From positions 310,001-374,000 of the forward strand of contig NZ_JAVDWU010000001.1 in the NCBI RefSeq assembly GCF_031457455.1: a stretch of DNA of 64,000 nt. Direction: 5' to 3'. The notes beneath the pieces were generated by a model. It searched no databases. It had not been told where the DNA came from and saw nothing but the letters and a program-made list of their open reading frames with translations. Both the position numbers and the translations under genes were made by a program. Below are positions 25,497-35,300 of this stretch, in pieces. Numbering within the stretch: position 1 is the first letter of the stretch; the number at the start of each line of letters is the position of its first letter. The DNA comes from Hydrogenophaga palleronii_A (lineage in GTDB: Bacteria > Pseudomonadota > Gammaproteobacteria > Burkholderiales > Burkholderiaceae_C).

Positions 25497-26450
25497 ATGA
25501 GCCAGGCCACCGGATATTTCACCCATCAGGATTGTTGGCGACACGAAATGGGTCGCGGCCACCCGGAGTGTCCCGAGCGGCTGGACGCCATTCAGGACCG
25601 CCTGCTCATCTCCGGTCTTGACGTGGCGCTGGAGCGCCGGGAGGCCACGGCGGCCTCGATGGCCGACATGGAACTGGCCCACGGCCGCATGCACCTGGCT
25701 GCGCTGCGCGGACTCAGCGACGGGCTGCGCGACGACATCGCAGCCGGGGGCCCCGAACATGCCCAGGTCGACCCCGACACCTCGATCAACGTGCACAGCT
25801 GGGATGCCATTCTGATGGCGGCTGGCGCTGCCATCGATGCCACCGATGCGGTGATGGCTGGTGAACTGGCCAACGCCTTCTGTGCCGTGCGCCCGCCCGG
25901 CCACCACGCCACGCGCAACCAGGCCATGGGCTTCTGCTTTGTGAACAACGTGGCGGTGGCCGCCAAATACGCGCTGGAGCGCCACGGCCTCAAGCGCGTG
26001 GCCATCATCGACTTTGATGTGCACCATGGCAACGGCACCGAAGACATCGTGGCCGGCGATGAGCGCATCCTGATGTGCAGTTTTTATCAGCACCCGTTCT
26101 ACCCCGCCTGCGAGCACTCGACCGCGGCCAACCTGGTCAACGTGCCGGTGCCGGCCTACACCAAGGGCATGGAGGTGCGCGAGCTGATCGACATGTTGTG
26201 GATGCCCCGGCTGGACGCGCACCGACCCGAGATGATCTTCATCAGTGCGGGCTTCGATGCCCACCGGGAAGACGACATGGCCCAGATGGGGCTGGTGGAG
26301 AACGACTATGCCTGGATGACGCAGCGCATCATGGAAGTGGCGCAGCGCCACGCGAAAGGCCGGATCGTGAGCTGCCTGGAAGGGGGCTACAGCCTGAGTG
26401 CGCTGGGGCGCAGCGTGGAGGCGCATTTGCGGGTGCTTGCTGGGGTGTAG
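25497..26450 (+). CDS. Histone-deacetylase-family amidohydrolase
   Basis: 317 residues, arginase/deacetylase fold. Zn-binding and active-site motifs are visible: RPPGHHA with the tandem His, GFCFVNNVA, IIDFDVHHGNGT with the Asp and His ligands, and ISAGFDAH with the second Asp. Bacterial relatives include acetylpolyamine amidohydrolases and acetoin-utilisation AcuC-like proteins; the substrate cannot be assigned here. The frame is open from 25455, but the ATG at 25497 gives the family start (GYFTHQDCWRHEMG). The palindromic repeat begins 3 nt after the stop. Confidence 0.88.
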   Translation: MSQATGYFTHQDCWRHEMGRGHPECPERLDAIQDRLLISGLDVALERREATAASMADMELAHGRMHLAALRGLSDGLRDDIAAGGPEHAQVDPDTSINVHSWDAILMAAGAAIDATDAVMAGELANAFCAVRPPGHHATRNQAMGFCFVNNVAVAAKYALERHGLKRVAIIDFDVHHGNGTEDIVAGDERILMCSFYQHPFYPACEHSTAANLVNVPVPAYTKGMEVRELIDMLWMPRLDAHRPEMIFISAGFDAHREDDMAQMGLVENDYAWMTQRIMEVAQRHAKGRIVSCLEGGYSLSALGRSVEAHLRVLAGV

Positions 26451-26770
26451 AGGACACCCCCCTGCGCCGCTGACGCGGCTTCCCCCCTCTCTGGCGCGCC
26501 TCCGGCGCTGGGAGGGGGGACGCACCCTGTGGCCCGGCGAAGCCGGTTCCACGGGTGCCCTGGTATGAGGCACCTCGCGCCGGAAAGTGGCTCGGCACTC
26601 CCCCTGCGCTGCTTCGCAGCTTCCCCCCCCCTCTCTGGCGCGCCTTCGGCGCTTGGAGGGGAGACGGCATCTCGGGCCGGCGGAGCCGGACCCTTGCTGC
26701 CCCTGGATCTGGGCACTTCGCTCCGGAAAGGGTTCGGTATTCCCCCCTGCGCTGAGGTGCCTCAGCTCGG
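26451..26770 (+). repeat. Cluster of palindromic repeats (two full copies and a partial third)
   Basis: A 328-bp spacer without a gene. Copy 1 runs from about 26455 to 26560 and begins CCCCCCTGCGCCGCTGA; copy 2 runs from about 26600 to 26710. A partial third start is near 26740 (CCCCCCTGCGCTG). Both full copies carry a TTCCCCCC/GGAGGGG hairpin interrupted by GCGCC-TYCGGCGC and a CCGGC/GCCGG hairpin. Orientation matches the upstream hydrolase gene. The last bases run into the 3' end of the convergent transglycosylase gene. Confidence 0.85.
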
Positions 26771-26778
26771 GCTGCGTA

Positions 26779-27705
26779 TTACCTGCTCACGACGGCCTGG
26801 CTCACGATCAGGGACGGGCTGGTCACTTTGGCGTCGAAGGGGTGTTGCTGGAAATCGAAGATTTCCTGGATGCGGCTGAGGTAGCCGCGTGTTTCAGCGT
26901 AGGGCGGTACGCCGCGGTGTTTGTCCACTGCGCCTTCGCCGGCGTTGTAGGCGGCCACTGCCAGCGCCACGTTGCCCTGGAAATAGGCCAGCAGCCAGCG
27001 CAGGTAGGCCAGGCCGCCGCGGATGTTCTGCTCGGGATCGAAAGGCTTGTTGACCCGGAAGCGCGCGGCGGTCTCCGGGATCAGCTGCATCAGGCCCTGG
27101 GCGTTCTTGTGTGACACGGCCTGAGGATTGAAGTTGGACTCTGCGCGGATCACGGCAAAGGCCAGGCCGGGGTGGATGCCGTATTCAGGTGCGAGGCGGT
27201 CAACGATGGCGAGGATCTTGCGGCGCTGGGGCGTGTCGGCCAGATCGCGGTAGCGGGCCTCTTGCCGGGCGCGCTCCTCGGCGGCCAGCCGTTCGGCCTG
27301 ACGCTGGGCTTCGAGTGCTTCCGCTTGCACCACGCAAGGCGGTTTTTCTGATCGCAGGCCCACGATCTTCAACATGTTCGCGGACTGCGGGTGGCCTTGC
27401 TCGGCGGCCTGATGGAAAAAGAACGAAGCGTAGGCGTCGTTGCGTTCGGTGCCGCGCCCGTTGGCGTACATCCACCCCAGGCGATAGCGCGAGTCGGCAT
27501 CGCCCGCCAGTGCTGCTTTGCAGTACAGGGCCATGGCCTGCACCGGGTCGCGTTTGACGCCATGGCCGTGCTCCAGGGCAACGGCCTGTTCTCGCCATGC
27601 GCTTGTCTGAGCGTCTTGCGGTGCCTGGGTGGTCGGCTGTGTTGAAACGGCCCCTGCGCTGGATGCGAAGCACCAGACCATCAGGAACAGTGGGCTCAAT
27701 TTCAT
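26779..27705 (-). CDS. SLT-domain lytic transglycosylase with Sel1-like repeats
   Basis: 308 residues. A signal peptide (about 1-19, ending SAGA) is followed by two Sel1/TPR-like repeats (about 40-110, with AMALYCKAALAGD and YRLGWMYANGRG). A charged Ala/Arg/Glu coiled stretch then precedes an SLT domain. The catalytic Glu is in VIRAESNFNPQAVSHK, followed by AQGLMQLIP and VAAYNAGEGAV. The predicted role is periplasmic peptidoglycan cleavage. The start overlaps the FAD oxidase stop (ATGA), so it is the third gene of the 29.6-26.8 kb operon. Confidence 0.85.
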   Translation of the reverse strand: MKLSPLFLMVWCFASSAGAVSTQPTTQAPQDAQTSAWREQAVALEHGHGVKRDPVQAMALYCKAALAGDADSRYRLGWMYANGRGTERNDAYASFFFHQAAEQGHPQSANMLKIVGLRSEKPPCVVQAEALEAQRQAERLAAEERARQEARYRDLADTPQRRKILAIVDRLAPEYGIHPGLAFAVIRAESNFNPQAVSHKNAQGLMQLIPETAARFRVNKPFDPEQNIRGGLAYLRWLLAYFQGNVALAVAAYNAGEGAVDKHRGVPPYAETRGYLSRIQEIFDFQQHPFDAKVTSPSLIVSQAVVSR

Positions 27706-29126
27706 GGCTCTATGACGCGACCGGGGTTGAGAAGATTGAGAGGGTCCAGCGATTGTTTGATCTGCCGCATCAAGGCCAAGGCCACCGGGTCCTTGTAATG
27801 GGGCAGTTTGCCCACCTTGAGGCTTCCGATGCCGTGCTCGGCACTGATGGAACCATGGTAGCGCTTTACGGCGTCAAAAACCAGAGAGTTAAGCTTTTCT
27901 TCGTAAGAATTGAGGAAGAGCGGGCCGTCTGCGCCTTCGGGAGCTTGAACGTTGTAGTGCAGGTTCCCGTCGCCCAGGTGGCCGAAGTTGACCAGCCGCA
28001 CACCGGGAATCTCGCGCTGAAGCAGCGCATCGGTTTCCTGACAGAACGCCGGTATGCGCGACACCGGCACACTGATGTCGTGCTTGATGTTGAGCCCCTC
28101 TTCGGCCTGAGCCAGTGGGATGCTCTCGCGCATGTGCCAGAGCTGCTTGGCCTGGGCCAGGCTCTCGGCGACCACCGCGTCGCTGAGCACCTCGCGTTCC
28201 AGTGCGGTTTCCAGCAGGCGTTCAAACTGTTGCCTGGCGTGCGCATCTGATTCGCTGTCGCTGTTCTCCAGCAACACGCAATAAGGTGCGTCGCGCCACA
28301 GGGGTACCCGCAACTGCGAAAAATGTTTGTCCACCAGGCTCAACGCGAACTGACCCATCACCTCGAAGCCGGTGAGGCCCGCGCCCAGTTGCTGGTGAGC
28401 CAGTCCAAGCAGTGTCACGGCGGCGTCCAGCGAGGGCACAGCGGTCCAGGCGGTCAACCGCGCGGCGGGCCGGGGGTAGAGCTTGAGCGTGGCGGCGGTG
28501 ATGATGCCCAGCGTGCCTTCGCTGCCGACAAACAGATTGCGCAGGTCGTAGCCGGTGTTGTCCTTGCGCAGGCCGCCGAGGCCATGCCAGATCTCGCCCT
28601 GTGCCGTGACCACCTCAAGCCCCAGGCAGAGATCGCGTGTGTTGCCGTAGCGCACCACCTGCGTGCCTCCGGCATTGGTGGACAGGTTGCCGCCAATGGT
28701 GCAGCTGCCTTCGGCGGCCAGGCTCAGTGGGAACAGCAGGTCGGCGCGCTCCGCCACTTCCTGCAGGTCTTGCAGCACGCAGCCCGCCTCCACCGTGAAA
28801 GTGAGGTTGGCCGCGTCCAGCTCGCGCACCACGTTCATGCGTCTCAGGCTCAACACCACCTGGGTGCCGGTGTCGTCAGGCACCGAGCCCACCACCAAGC
28901 CGGTGTTGCCCCCCTGCGGCACGATGGAGACGCGGGCGGCCACACAGGCTTTCACCACCTCGGCCACTTCAACGGTGCTGCCCGGGCGCACCACCGCCAA
29001 CGAACGACCGTGGGCGCGCTTGCGCCAGTCCTGCTCCCAGGCCGAGAGGTCGGTGGCGGGGTCTTCGTGCGTGAGCACATGGGCGTCGCCCACCAACGCA
29101 CGCAACCGGGACAGCAGGTCCTTCAT
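27702..29126 (-). CDS. FAD-linked oxidase (D-2-hydroxyacid dehydrogenase type)
   Basis: 474 residues. The FAD-binding type 4 (PCMH) domain has VRPGSTVEVAEVV, PQGGNTGLV, GSCTIGGNLSTNAGG and FVGSEGTLGIIT. The C-terminal FAD-oxidase domain ends with NFGHLGDGNLHYN, SAEHGIGSLK and DPLNLLNPGRV. The profile matches D-lactate / D-2-hydroxyglutarate dehydrogenases, which pass electrons to the respiratory chain or an ETF. The frame is open to 29492, but the ATG at 29126 overlaps the DUF2069 stop (ATGA) and gives the proper N-terminus. The exact 2-hydroxyacid is unresolved. Confidence 0.88.
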   Translation of the reverse strand: MKDLLSRLRALVGDAHVLTHEDPATDLSAWEQDWRKRAHGRSLAVVRPGSTVEVAEVVKACVAARVSIVPQGGNTGLVVGSVPDDTGTQVVLSLRRMNVVRELDAANLTFTVEAGCVLQDLQEVAERADLLFPLSLAAEGSCTIGGNLSTNAGGTQVVRYGNTRDLCLGLEVVTAQGEIWHGLGGLRKDNTGYDLRNLFVGSEGTLGIITAATLKLYPRPAARLTAWTAVPSLDAAVTLLGLAHQQLGAGLTGFEVMGQFALSLVDKHFSQLRVPLWRDAPYCVLLENSDSESDAHARQQFERLLETALEREVLSDAVVAESLAQAKQLWHMRESIPLAQAEEGLNIKHDISVPVSRIPAFCQETDALLQREIPGVRLVNFGHLGDGNLHYNVQAPEGADGPLFLNSYEEKLNSLVFDAVKRYHGSISAEHGIGSLKVGKLPHYKDPVALALMRQIKQSLDPLNLLNPGRVIEP

Positions 29127-29620
29127 GGCTTGCTCACTGATTGAGGGCCCACGGGATCGGCCGCAGCGCCGGTGGCCAGAGCGTGGCGGGCGACGTCGGC
29201 GGCCACCGCTTCCTTGCCGGCTGCCCGCAGGCGGATGCGCACATGCAGGGCGCAGGCCGTGAACAACAGGATGCACAGCAACACCTCGGCACCGGCAAGC
29301 CACGCAGAGAGCCCTGTGTCGCTGGTGGCGCGCACCGCGCCTTCGGTGAAATAGATCCACACCAGCAGGCTGAGCCAGCGGTACGTGTACATGCGGTTCT
29401 TCAGCAGGCCGGCCAGTGGCAGGGTGAGCGGCAGCACCTTGATCGCCAGCCAGGAACCACCCGGACGCAAGGGCGCCAGCCACAGCTCCCATGCCAGACC
29501 CAGGACGATCAGGCCCAGCAGGCTGCCCACGGCGAGCCAGCGGGTGGCCTCGACGGCAAAAGGGTTCGCTGGGGGCGCGCCGGCGGGCAGCGGGGAGGAG
29601 GCCGTTGGAGAGGCAGACAT
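29123..29620 (-). CDS. DUF2069 membrane protein
   Basis: 165 residues with four TM helices (about 29-50, 58-73, 83-93 and 106-128) after a Pro/Ala-rich N-terminal tail. The central KNRMYTYRWLSLLVWIYF is typical of DUF2069. The function is unknown. It is the first gene of an overlapping three-gene operon with the FAD oxidase and the SLT protein, and is divergent from the YihY gene across 38 bp. Confidence 0.8.
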   Translation of the reverse strand: MSASPTASSPLPAGAPPANPFAVEATRWLAVGSLLGLIVLGLAWELWLAPLRPGGSWLAIKVLPLTLPLAGLLKNRMYTYRWLSLLVWIYFTEGAVRATSDTGLSAWLAGAEVLLCILLFTACALHVRIRLRAAGKEAVAADVARHALATGAAADPVGPQSVSKP

Positions 29621-29658
29621 GTCAGACGGTAGAGGGCAGCAGATGGCATGATACCGGC

Positions 29659-30963
29659 ATGACCTTCAAGGAGCGCCTGCAGGCGATCGAGACCTTTTTG
29701 CGCGACCTGTGGACAGAGTTGCTTGCATTTCCCTGGCCTACGACGGCCCTCACGCTGCGCGAGCGCTTCCGGGAAGACCGGCTGGGGGTGACCGCCAGCA
29801 GCCTCACCTTCACCACCACGATTTCGCTGGTGCCCCTGTTCACCGTGGCGCTGGCGGTCTTCAGTGCGTTCCCGATGTTCGGGCGGCTGCAGGCGTCTCT
29901 GCAGCGCTGGCTGGTGCAAAGCCTGGTGCCTGAGAACATCGCCAAACAGGTGCTCAGCTATCTCAACGAATTCGCTGGGAAGGCCGGGCAGATGGGCTGG
30001 GCCGGCGCACTGGTGTTGTTGGTCACGGCACTGGCGCTGGTCCTCACCATTGATCGAAAGCTCAACGACATCTGGCGCGTGCGCCAGTCCCGCTCGCTGA
30101 CCCAGCGTGTGCTGGTGTACTGGGCGGTGCTGACGCTGGGGCCGCTGTTGCTCGCCGGCAGTCTGAGCATCACCTCGTACGCCTTGACCGCTTCCAGCGG
30201 CGTCGTGTCGGCGCCACCGGGTGGCCTTCGGTTTCTGCTGGACACCTTCCAGTTCGCCATCGTCACCGTGGGCATAGCCGCGTTGTACCGCTTCGTGCCG
30301 AACACCCATGTGCGCTGGAACCATGCGCTGCTGGGCGGCTTGTTTGTGGCCACAGGGCTTGAGCTGGCCAAGAAGGTGCTGACCTGGTACCTCGCTCAGG
30401 TGCCGACCTATTCCGTGGTGTACGGCACCTTCGCCACATTGCCCATCCTGCTGATCTGGATCTATGTGGCCTGGGTGATCGTGTTGCTGGGCGCGGTGGT
30501 GGCCGCCTACCTGCCCAGCTTGTTGTCGGGCGTGGCGCGGCGGGGTGATGTGCCCGGCTGGAGTTTTCAGCTGGCGCTGGAAGTGTTGCAGTATTTGCGT
30601 CTGGAAAGGGAAGCCCACGGTGCGGGATTGAGCCTGGAAGGTCTGGCGCAACGCATGCGGGTGGAGGCCTTGCAGCTGGAGGAGCCAGTGGCGGCCATGG
30701 TGGCGCTGGACTGGTTGGGGCGCCTGGACGAGGACGACGAGCGCTACGTGCTGCTGATCGCCCCCGAAAGAATCTCACTGGCCCCGTTGGTGGAACGGCT
30801 GCTGCTCGTGCACAGCGACAGCACCGCCCGCTTCTGGACCTTGAGCCAATGGAGACAGCTCACGGTGGCGCAAGCGCTGGACTCGTCAGAGGCCGGCGGG
30901 ATGCAGCACTTGGGTGGTGGTGTGGCCGAAGCGGCCGTCACCGGATCGAAAACGCCGCTCTGA
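29659..30963 (+). CDS. YihY/BrkB-family inner membrane protein
   Basis: 434 residues. Six TM helices in the first 290 residues, with the family segment ASSLTFTTTISLVPLFTVALAV near the N-terminus and VYGTFATLPILLIWIYVAW later. A cytoplasmic C-terminal region of about 130 residues has a winged-helix-like character (LSLEGLAQRMRVEALQLEEP). YihY was once misnamed RNase BN; the transport function is unproven. The frame is open from 29491 but the ATG at 29659 is the credible start. Its 3' end overlaps the convergent P450 gene by 26 bp. Confidence 0.87.
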   Translation: MTFKERLQAIETFLRDLWTELLAFPWPTTALTLRERFREDRLGVTASSLTFTTTISLVPLFTVALAVFSAFPMFGRLQASLQRWLVQSLVPENIAKQVLSYLNEFAGKAGQMGWAGALVLLVTALALVLTIDRKLNDIWRVRQSRSLTQRVLVYWAVLTLGPLLLAGSLSITSYALTASSGVVSAPPGGLRFLLDTFQFAIVTVGIAALYRFVPNTHVRWNHALLGGLFVATGLELAKKVLTWYLAQVPTYSVVYGTFATLPILLIWIYVAWVIVLLGAVVAAYLPSLLSGVARRGDVPGWSFQLALEVLQYLRLEREAHGAGLSLEGLAQRMRVEALQLEEPVAAMVALDWLGRLDEDDERYVLLIAPERISLAPLVERLLLVHSDSTARFWTLSQWRQLTVAQALDSSEAGGMQHLGGGVAEAAVTGSKTPL

Positions 30964-32224
30964 GGAATCCCCGAAAGCGTGCCCGGCCGCCTCTCGTCGG
31001 CGGTTCGGCGAGCTGGTAGCCGGGAAAGCGCTGCAGGAAACGCCCAATGGCGATTCGGCCTTCCAGGCGTGCCAGGCTCAGGCCAGCGCACTGATGAATG
31101 CCGAAGCCGAATGCCAGGTGCCGGTTGTTCTCTCTCGTCAGATCCAGCACCTCGGGCCGATCAAACTGCGCAGGGTCGCGATTGGCCGCGCCGATGCACA
31201 GGGTCACCAGCGCGCCTTCGGGCAGGTCCACACCGCCCACGGTCGTGGGTTTGAGGGCCCGGCGGTTGCCCAACTGGTTTGACGACTCGAAACGCAGGAA
31301 CTCGTCCACCGCCAGCGTCAGGGTGTTTTCCAGCATGGCCGGATCGCCTTGCTGCGCGCGCAGGGAGTCAAGCAGTCCTTCCCTGGCGTGCGGATGCTCC
31401 TGCAGGGCCAGCAGGCCATTGCCGATCAGGTTGGTGGTCGTTTCGTGGCCGGCGTTGAGCAGGAAGATGCAGTTCTGCAGCAGCTCCACCTCGCTGAGCT
31501 TGTCCCCCGTGGCGTCGCCCTGGATCAGGCGCGTGAGCACGTCGCGCTCGGGATCGCCAGGCTGGCGGCGCCGCTCGGTGACCAGTGTGCGCAGGTAGTC
31601 GAGCATTTCTGTCACGCTGCGGTTGCCCAGCGCGTGCTGCTCGGGCGTCACTACCGGTTCGAGCGCGCCCAGAATCGCCAATGACCAGTCGCGCAGCGGG
31701 CCCCGGTCGCCATGCGGAACGTCCAGCAGGTTGCCGATGATTTCCACCGGGATGGCCGAGGCGAAATCTTCGATGAGGTCGCCACCACCTTGTGCATCGA
31801 TGCGGTCCAGAAGCTGATCGACCAGTTGCACCAGGCCTGGCTCCATTTCGGCGATGGCGCGCCGTGTGAGCGCGCCCATGATGAGTTTGCGCACCCTCGT
31901 ATGCAGGGGTGGATCGTTGAACACCAGGCTGGTGGTGTGGTGTTCGAACAAGGGCGAGTCAGCGCCGTACTTGGGGGCGAACTCCACGTGCTTGTCGGAA
32001 CTGAAAGTCTGGGCGTCCCGGTACACCGCCACCAGATCGGCGTAGCGAGTGAGGAAGCAGGAGCCGTCGGGCATGCGCCGGATCGGCTCGGTCTCGTGCA
32101 GCACGGCATAGACCGGGTACGGATTGGCGAGGAAGTCGGCGGGCAGGGCGCGCAGGTCGAAGCTGGCAGCAATCTCGCGCGCACGTGCCGCGCTCATGGT
32201 GGGTGTGATCTGGTCTTTGAACAT
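30938..32224 (-). CDS. Cytochrome P450
   Basis: 428 residues, bacterial class I-type soluble P450. Oxygen-activation helix AGHETTT, the K-helix ExxR as EFLR, and the heme loop FGFGIHQCAGL with the axial Cys at C379 are all present. It lacks an attached ferredoxin or reductase domain, and none is encoded nearby, so electrons must come from partners elsewhere. The substrate is unknown. It is convergent with and overlaps the YihY gene. Upstream, on the same strand, is the sensor kinase gene and a GCT repeat. Confidence 0.92.
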   Translation of the reverse strand: MFKDQITPTMSAARAREIAASFDLRALPADFLANPYPVYAVLHETEPIRRMPDGSCFLTRYADLVAVYRDAQTFSSDKHVEFAPKYGADSPLFEHHTTSLVFNDPPLHTRVRKLIMGALTRRAIAEMEPGLVQLVDQLLDRIDAQGGGDLIEDFASAIPVEIIGNLLDVPHGDRGPLRDWSLAILGALEPVVTPEQHALGNRSVTEMLDYLRTLVTERRRQPGDPERDVLTRLIQGDATGDKLSEVELLQNCIFLLNAGHETTTNLIGNGLLALQEHPHAREGLLDSLRAQQGDPAMLENTLTLAVDEFLRFESSNQLGNRRALKPTTVGGVDLPEGALVTLCIGAANRDPAQFDRPEVLDLTRENNRHLAFGFGIHQCAGLSLARLEGRIAIGRFLQRFPGYQLAEPPTRGGRARFRGFLRAAFSIR

Positions 32225-32288
32225 GGTTCGGCGATTGTGGCTGTGAGTCGCGCGATGGGGGTGCTGGTTTTCCCGTCACGCATGCTCC

Positions 32289-32341
<53 letters not shown>

Positions 32342-32360
32342 CGGCAGGCCATGACCGACC

Positions 32361-35300
32361 TCAGGTTTTTCCCTTCGGGAGCGAGAAATAGAAGGTGGCA
32401 CCGAAATCAACAGCGCCTTCTGCCCACGCCCGGCCACCATGCCGGGAGACGATCCGCAAGACGTTGGCCAGACCGATGCCCGTGCCCTGAAACTCCTCGA
32501 AGCGATGCAGGCGCTGAAAGACGCCGAAGAGCTTGTCGCGGTACTGCATGTCGAAACCGGCGCCGTTGTCCCGGACGAAAACCACGGTTTCGGCCGCTTG
32601 ATCAGGCGGGCAGCCGATGGTTATCTCTGCTTTTTCACGTTTCTGGGTGTATTTCAGGGCGTTTGAGATCAGGTTGACCAGCACCACACGCAACATGGCG
32701 CGATCGCCGGTGACCATGGGCAGTTCGGCAATGTGCCAGTCGACCTCTCTACCTTCGATCTCGGGCGCCATCTCCCGAACGATATCGGCCACCAAGGCAC
32801 CCAGGTCCACGGCGGTCTTGCTCATCTCCTGGCGCCCCATCCGGGAGAAAGACAACAGATCGTCGATCAGCAGGCTCATGCGGCGGGTGGCGCTGGCAAT
32901 CGATTCGATGAGCTTCAGATTGTCTTGATCAAGTGTCGGCGCAGCGCTCTCCTTGAGCAGCGACAGATAGCCGTCGATGTGGCGAACCGGCGCGCGCAGG
33001 TCGTGTGAGACAGAGTAGGAAAAGGCTTCCAGCTCCTTGTTTTTTGCGGCCAGTTCGGCCGTGCGTTCGGTCACTTCGCGCTCCAGTTTTTGGCTGTATC
33101 GCTTGAGCCGCATGACCCGCAGGCGATCAGCGTTGAAAGCCAGGCCCAGCAGGAGCACCAGCATCAGGCAGATGAACCACCACGTGGCCCACCACGGCGG
33201 CGTGATGGTGACCTTGAGGCTGCTTCCCTGGTCGTTCCAGACGCCGTCTTCGTTCGAGCCCTGCACGCGGAACAGGTACTGGCCCGCAGCGAGGCCGGTG
33301 TAGACCGCCAACCGTTCGTTGCTCCCCACTTCGCGCCAGGTCCTGTCAAAACCTTCCAGTTGGTAGCGGTACTGGTTCTTGGACGGCGCGACATAACTCA
33401 ACGCAGAAAACTCGAACGAGAGACTGTTCTGGAAGTGGGGAAGGGTCAGCGCATCGGTGCTGCTGATGCGCTTTGTCAGCACCGGGTCGTTGCCGCCGAC
33501 CGGCACGGACTTGCCAAACAGCCGGAAATCGGTGAGCACGACCGGCGGAACAAAGGGATCATCCTTGATGTTGTCGGGGTGAAAGACATTGAAGCCGTTG
33601 ATGCCACCAAAATACATTTCGCCGGTGCGCGGGCTTTTGTAGAAGGCCGTGAAGACGTTGAACTCGTTGCTTTGTAGTCCGTCCAGGACGTCGTAGTTCC
33701 GGAAGGTCTTCGTCTTGGGGTCGAAGCGGGTGAGGCCGTTGTTGGTGCTGATCCACAGCTTGCCTTGCGCGTCTTCCAGGATGCCTGCGATGGTGTCGTT
33801 GGGCAGTCCTTCCTTCTGGGTGTAGACCGCCGAGCAAGTTCCGGTGGTCCGGTCGAAGGCACACAGGCCACCGGCCGTTCCGACCCAGAACTGACCGACC
33901 TGATCTTCATGGAGGACCCGCACCGCGTCGTCGGGCAGACTGGCAGGATCTTTTGGATCGTTGTGGTATCGCTGGAAGGTTTCTGTCGCCGGGTCGAATC
34001 GGCTCAGGCCGCCGCCTTCCGTGGCCACCCACAAGGTACGCGCGCGGTCTTCGTAAATGTCGGTGACCGAGCCGCCTCCCAGACTGGTCGGCTGGCCCGG
34101 GTCGTGTCGGAATTGCCGGAAGGTTTCCGTTGCACGATCAAAGCGGTTCAGTCCATTGTTCCAGCCACCCACCCACAAGTCGCCGCTTGAGTCGCGGTAG
34201 AGCGCGCGGACAATGTCGTCGCTGAGGGTGTGGGGGGAATTGGGGGTAGCCCTGTAAGCCTTGAATTGGTTGATCTTGGGGTCAAACCGGTTCAGCCCAC
34301 CGTTGTAGGTGCCGAACCAGAGTGTGCCATCCGGGTCTTCCTGGGTGGCTGTCACCGAACCGTTGGAAATGCTGGTCGGGTCTGCGGGGTCGTTGCGATA
34401 GGTCCGCCATGTGTTGGCGCTGCGATCCCAGCGGTTGAGGGTTCGGTCATTGCCGATCCACACGATGCCATTGCTGTCCTCAAAGAGCGAGAGGATGAAG
34501 TTGTCGGCAACACTGTTGGCATCTTGCCCGCGTCGGTAGAGGGAAAATTTGGGCGGCCGTGTTGAAAGTCTGTTCGCCCCGCCGCCCAGGGTTCCCACCC
34601 ACAATGTCCCGGAAGGGTCTTCCCAGAACGCGCTGACGAAATTGTTGCGCAAGCTGTGGGGGTTGGCGGAGTCGTGCTTGTATTGCACAAGCCGGCGCTG
34701 AGCCGGATCAATTTTCAGGACGCCTGCGCCTCCGGTGCCCAGCCACAGCGTGCCAGTCGCATCTTCATGGATGGTCGTTATCGCATGGAGGCTGGCCACA
34801 TCTCGCTGACTGGCCACCACGGTATGGCGTGTGAAGAGGTTGGTGCGCCGATCCAGCGAAACCATGCCCTTGTGGGTGACCACCCAGAACGTCCCGGCCC
34901 GGTCTTCGTGCATTCCGTGCACGCGTGAGTCCGGCAGCGCGTGCGGGTCGTCGGGGTTCGAGGCGTACCGGGTGATCCGGCCTGAGACCGGGTCGAGCTG
35001 GTTCAGCCCCGCGTCTGCCGTGCCGATCCACAGCGTTCCGTGCGAATCCCGGTAGACGCTTTCGATGTTGTTGCTGCTCAGACTGTTGGGATTCTGCGGG
35101 TCGTGCCGGAAGTGGGTCGCGGCGCCCGTCGCCAGGTCGAGCCGGTTCAGACCACTGTCATTGGTGCCTATCCACAATGTGCCCTGTGGGTCCTCCAGCA
35201 GGCCGGCTTTTGAAATGCTGTTGCTGCTCAGACTGCTGGGGTTCCTGGGGTCGTGGCGGTAGTGGGTGAAGGTTTCCGTTGCCGGGTCGAACCGGTCCAC

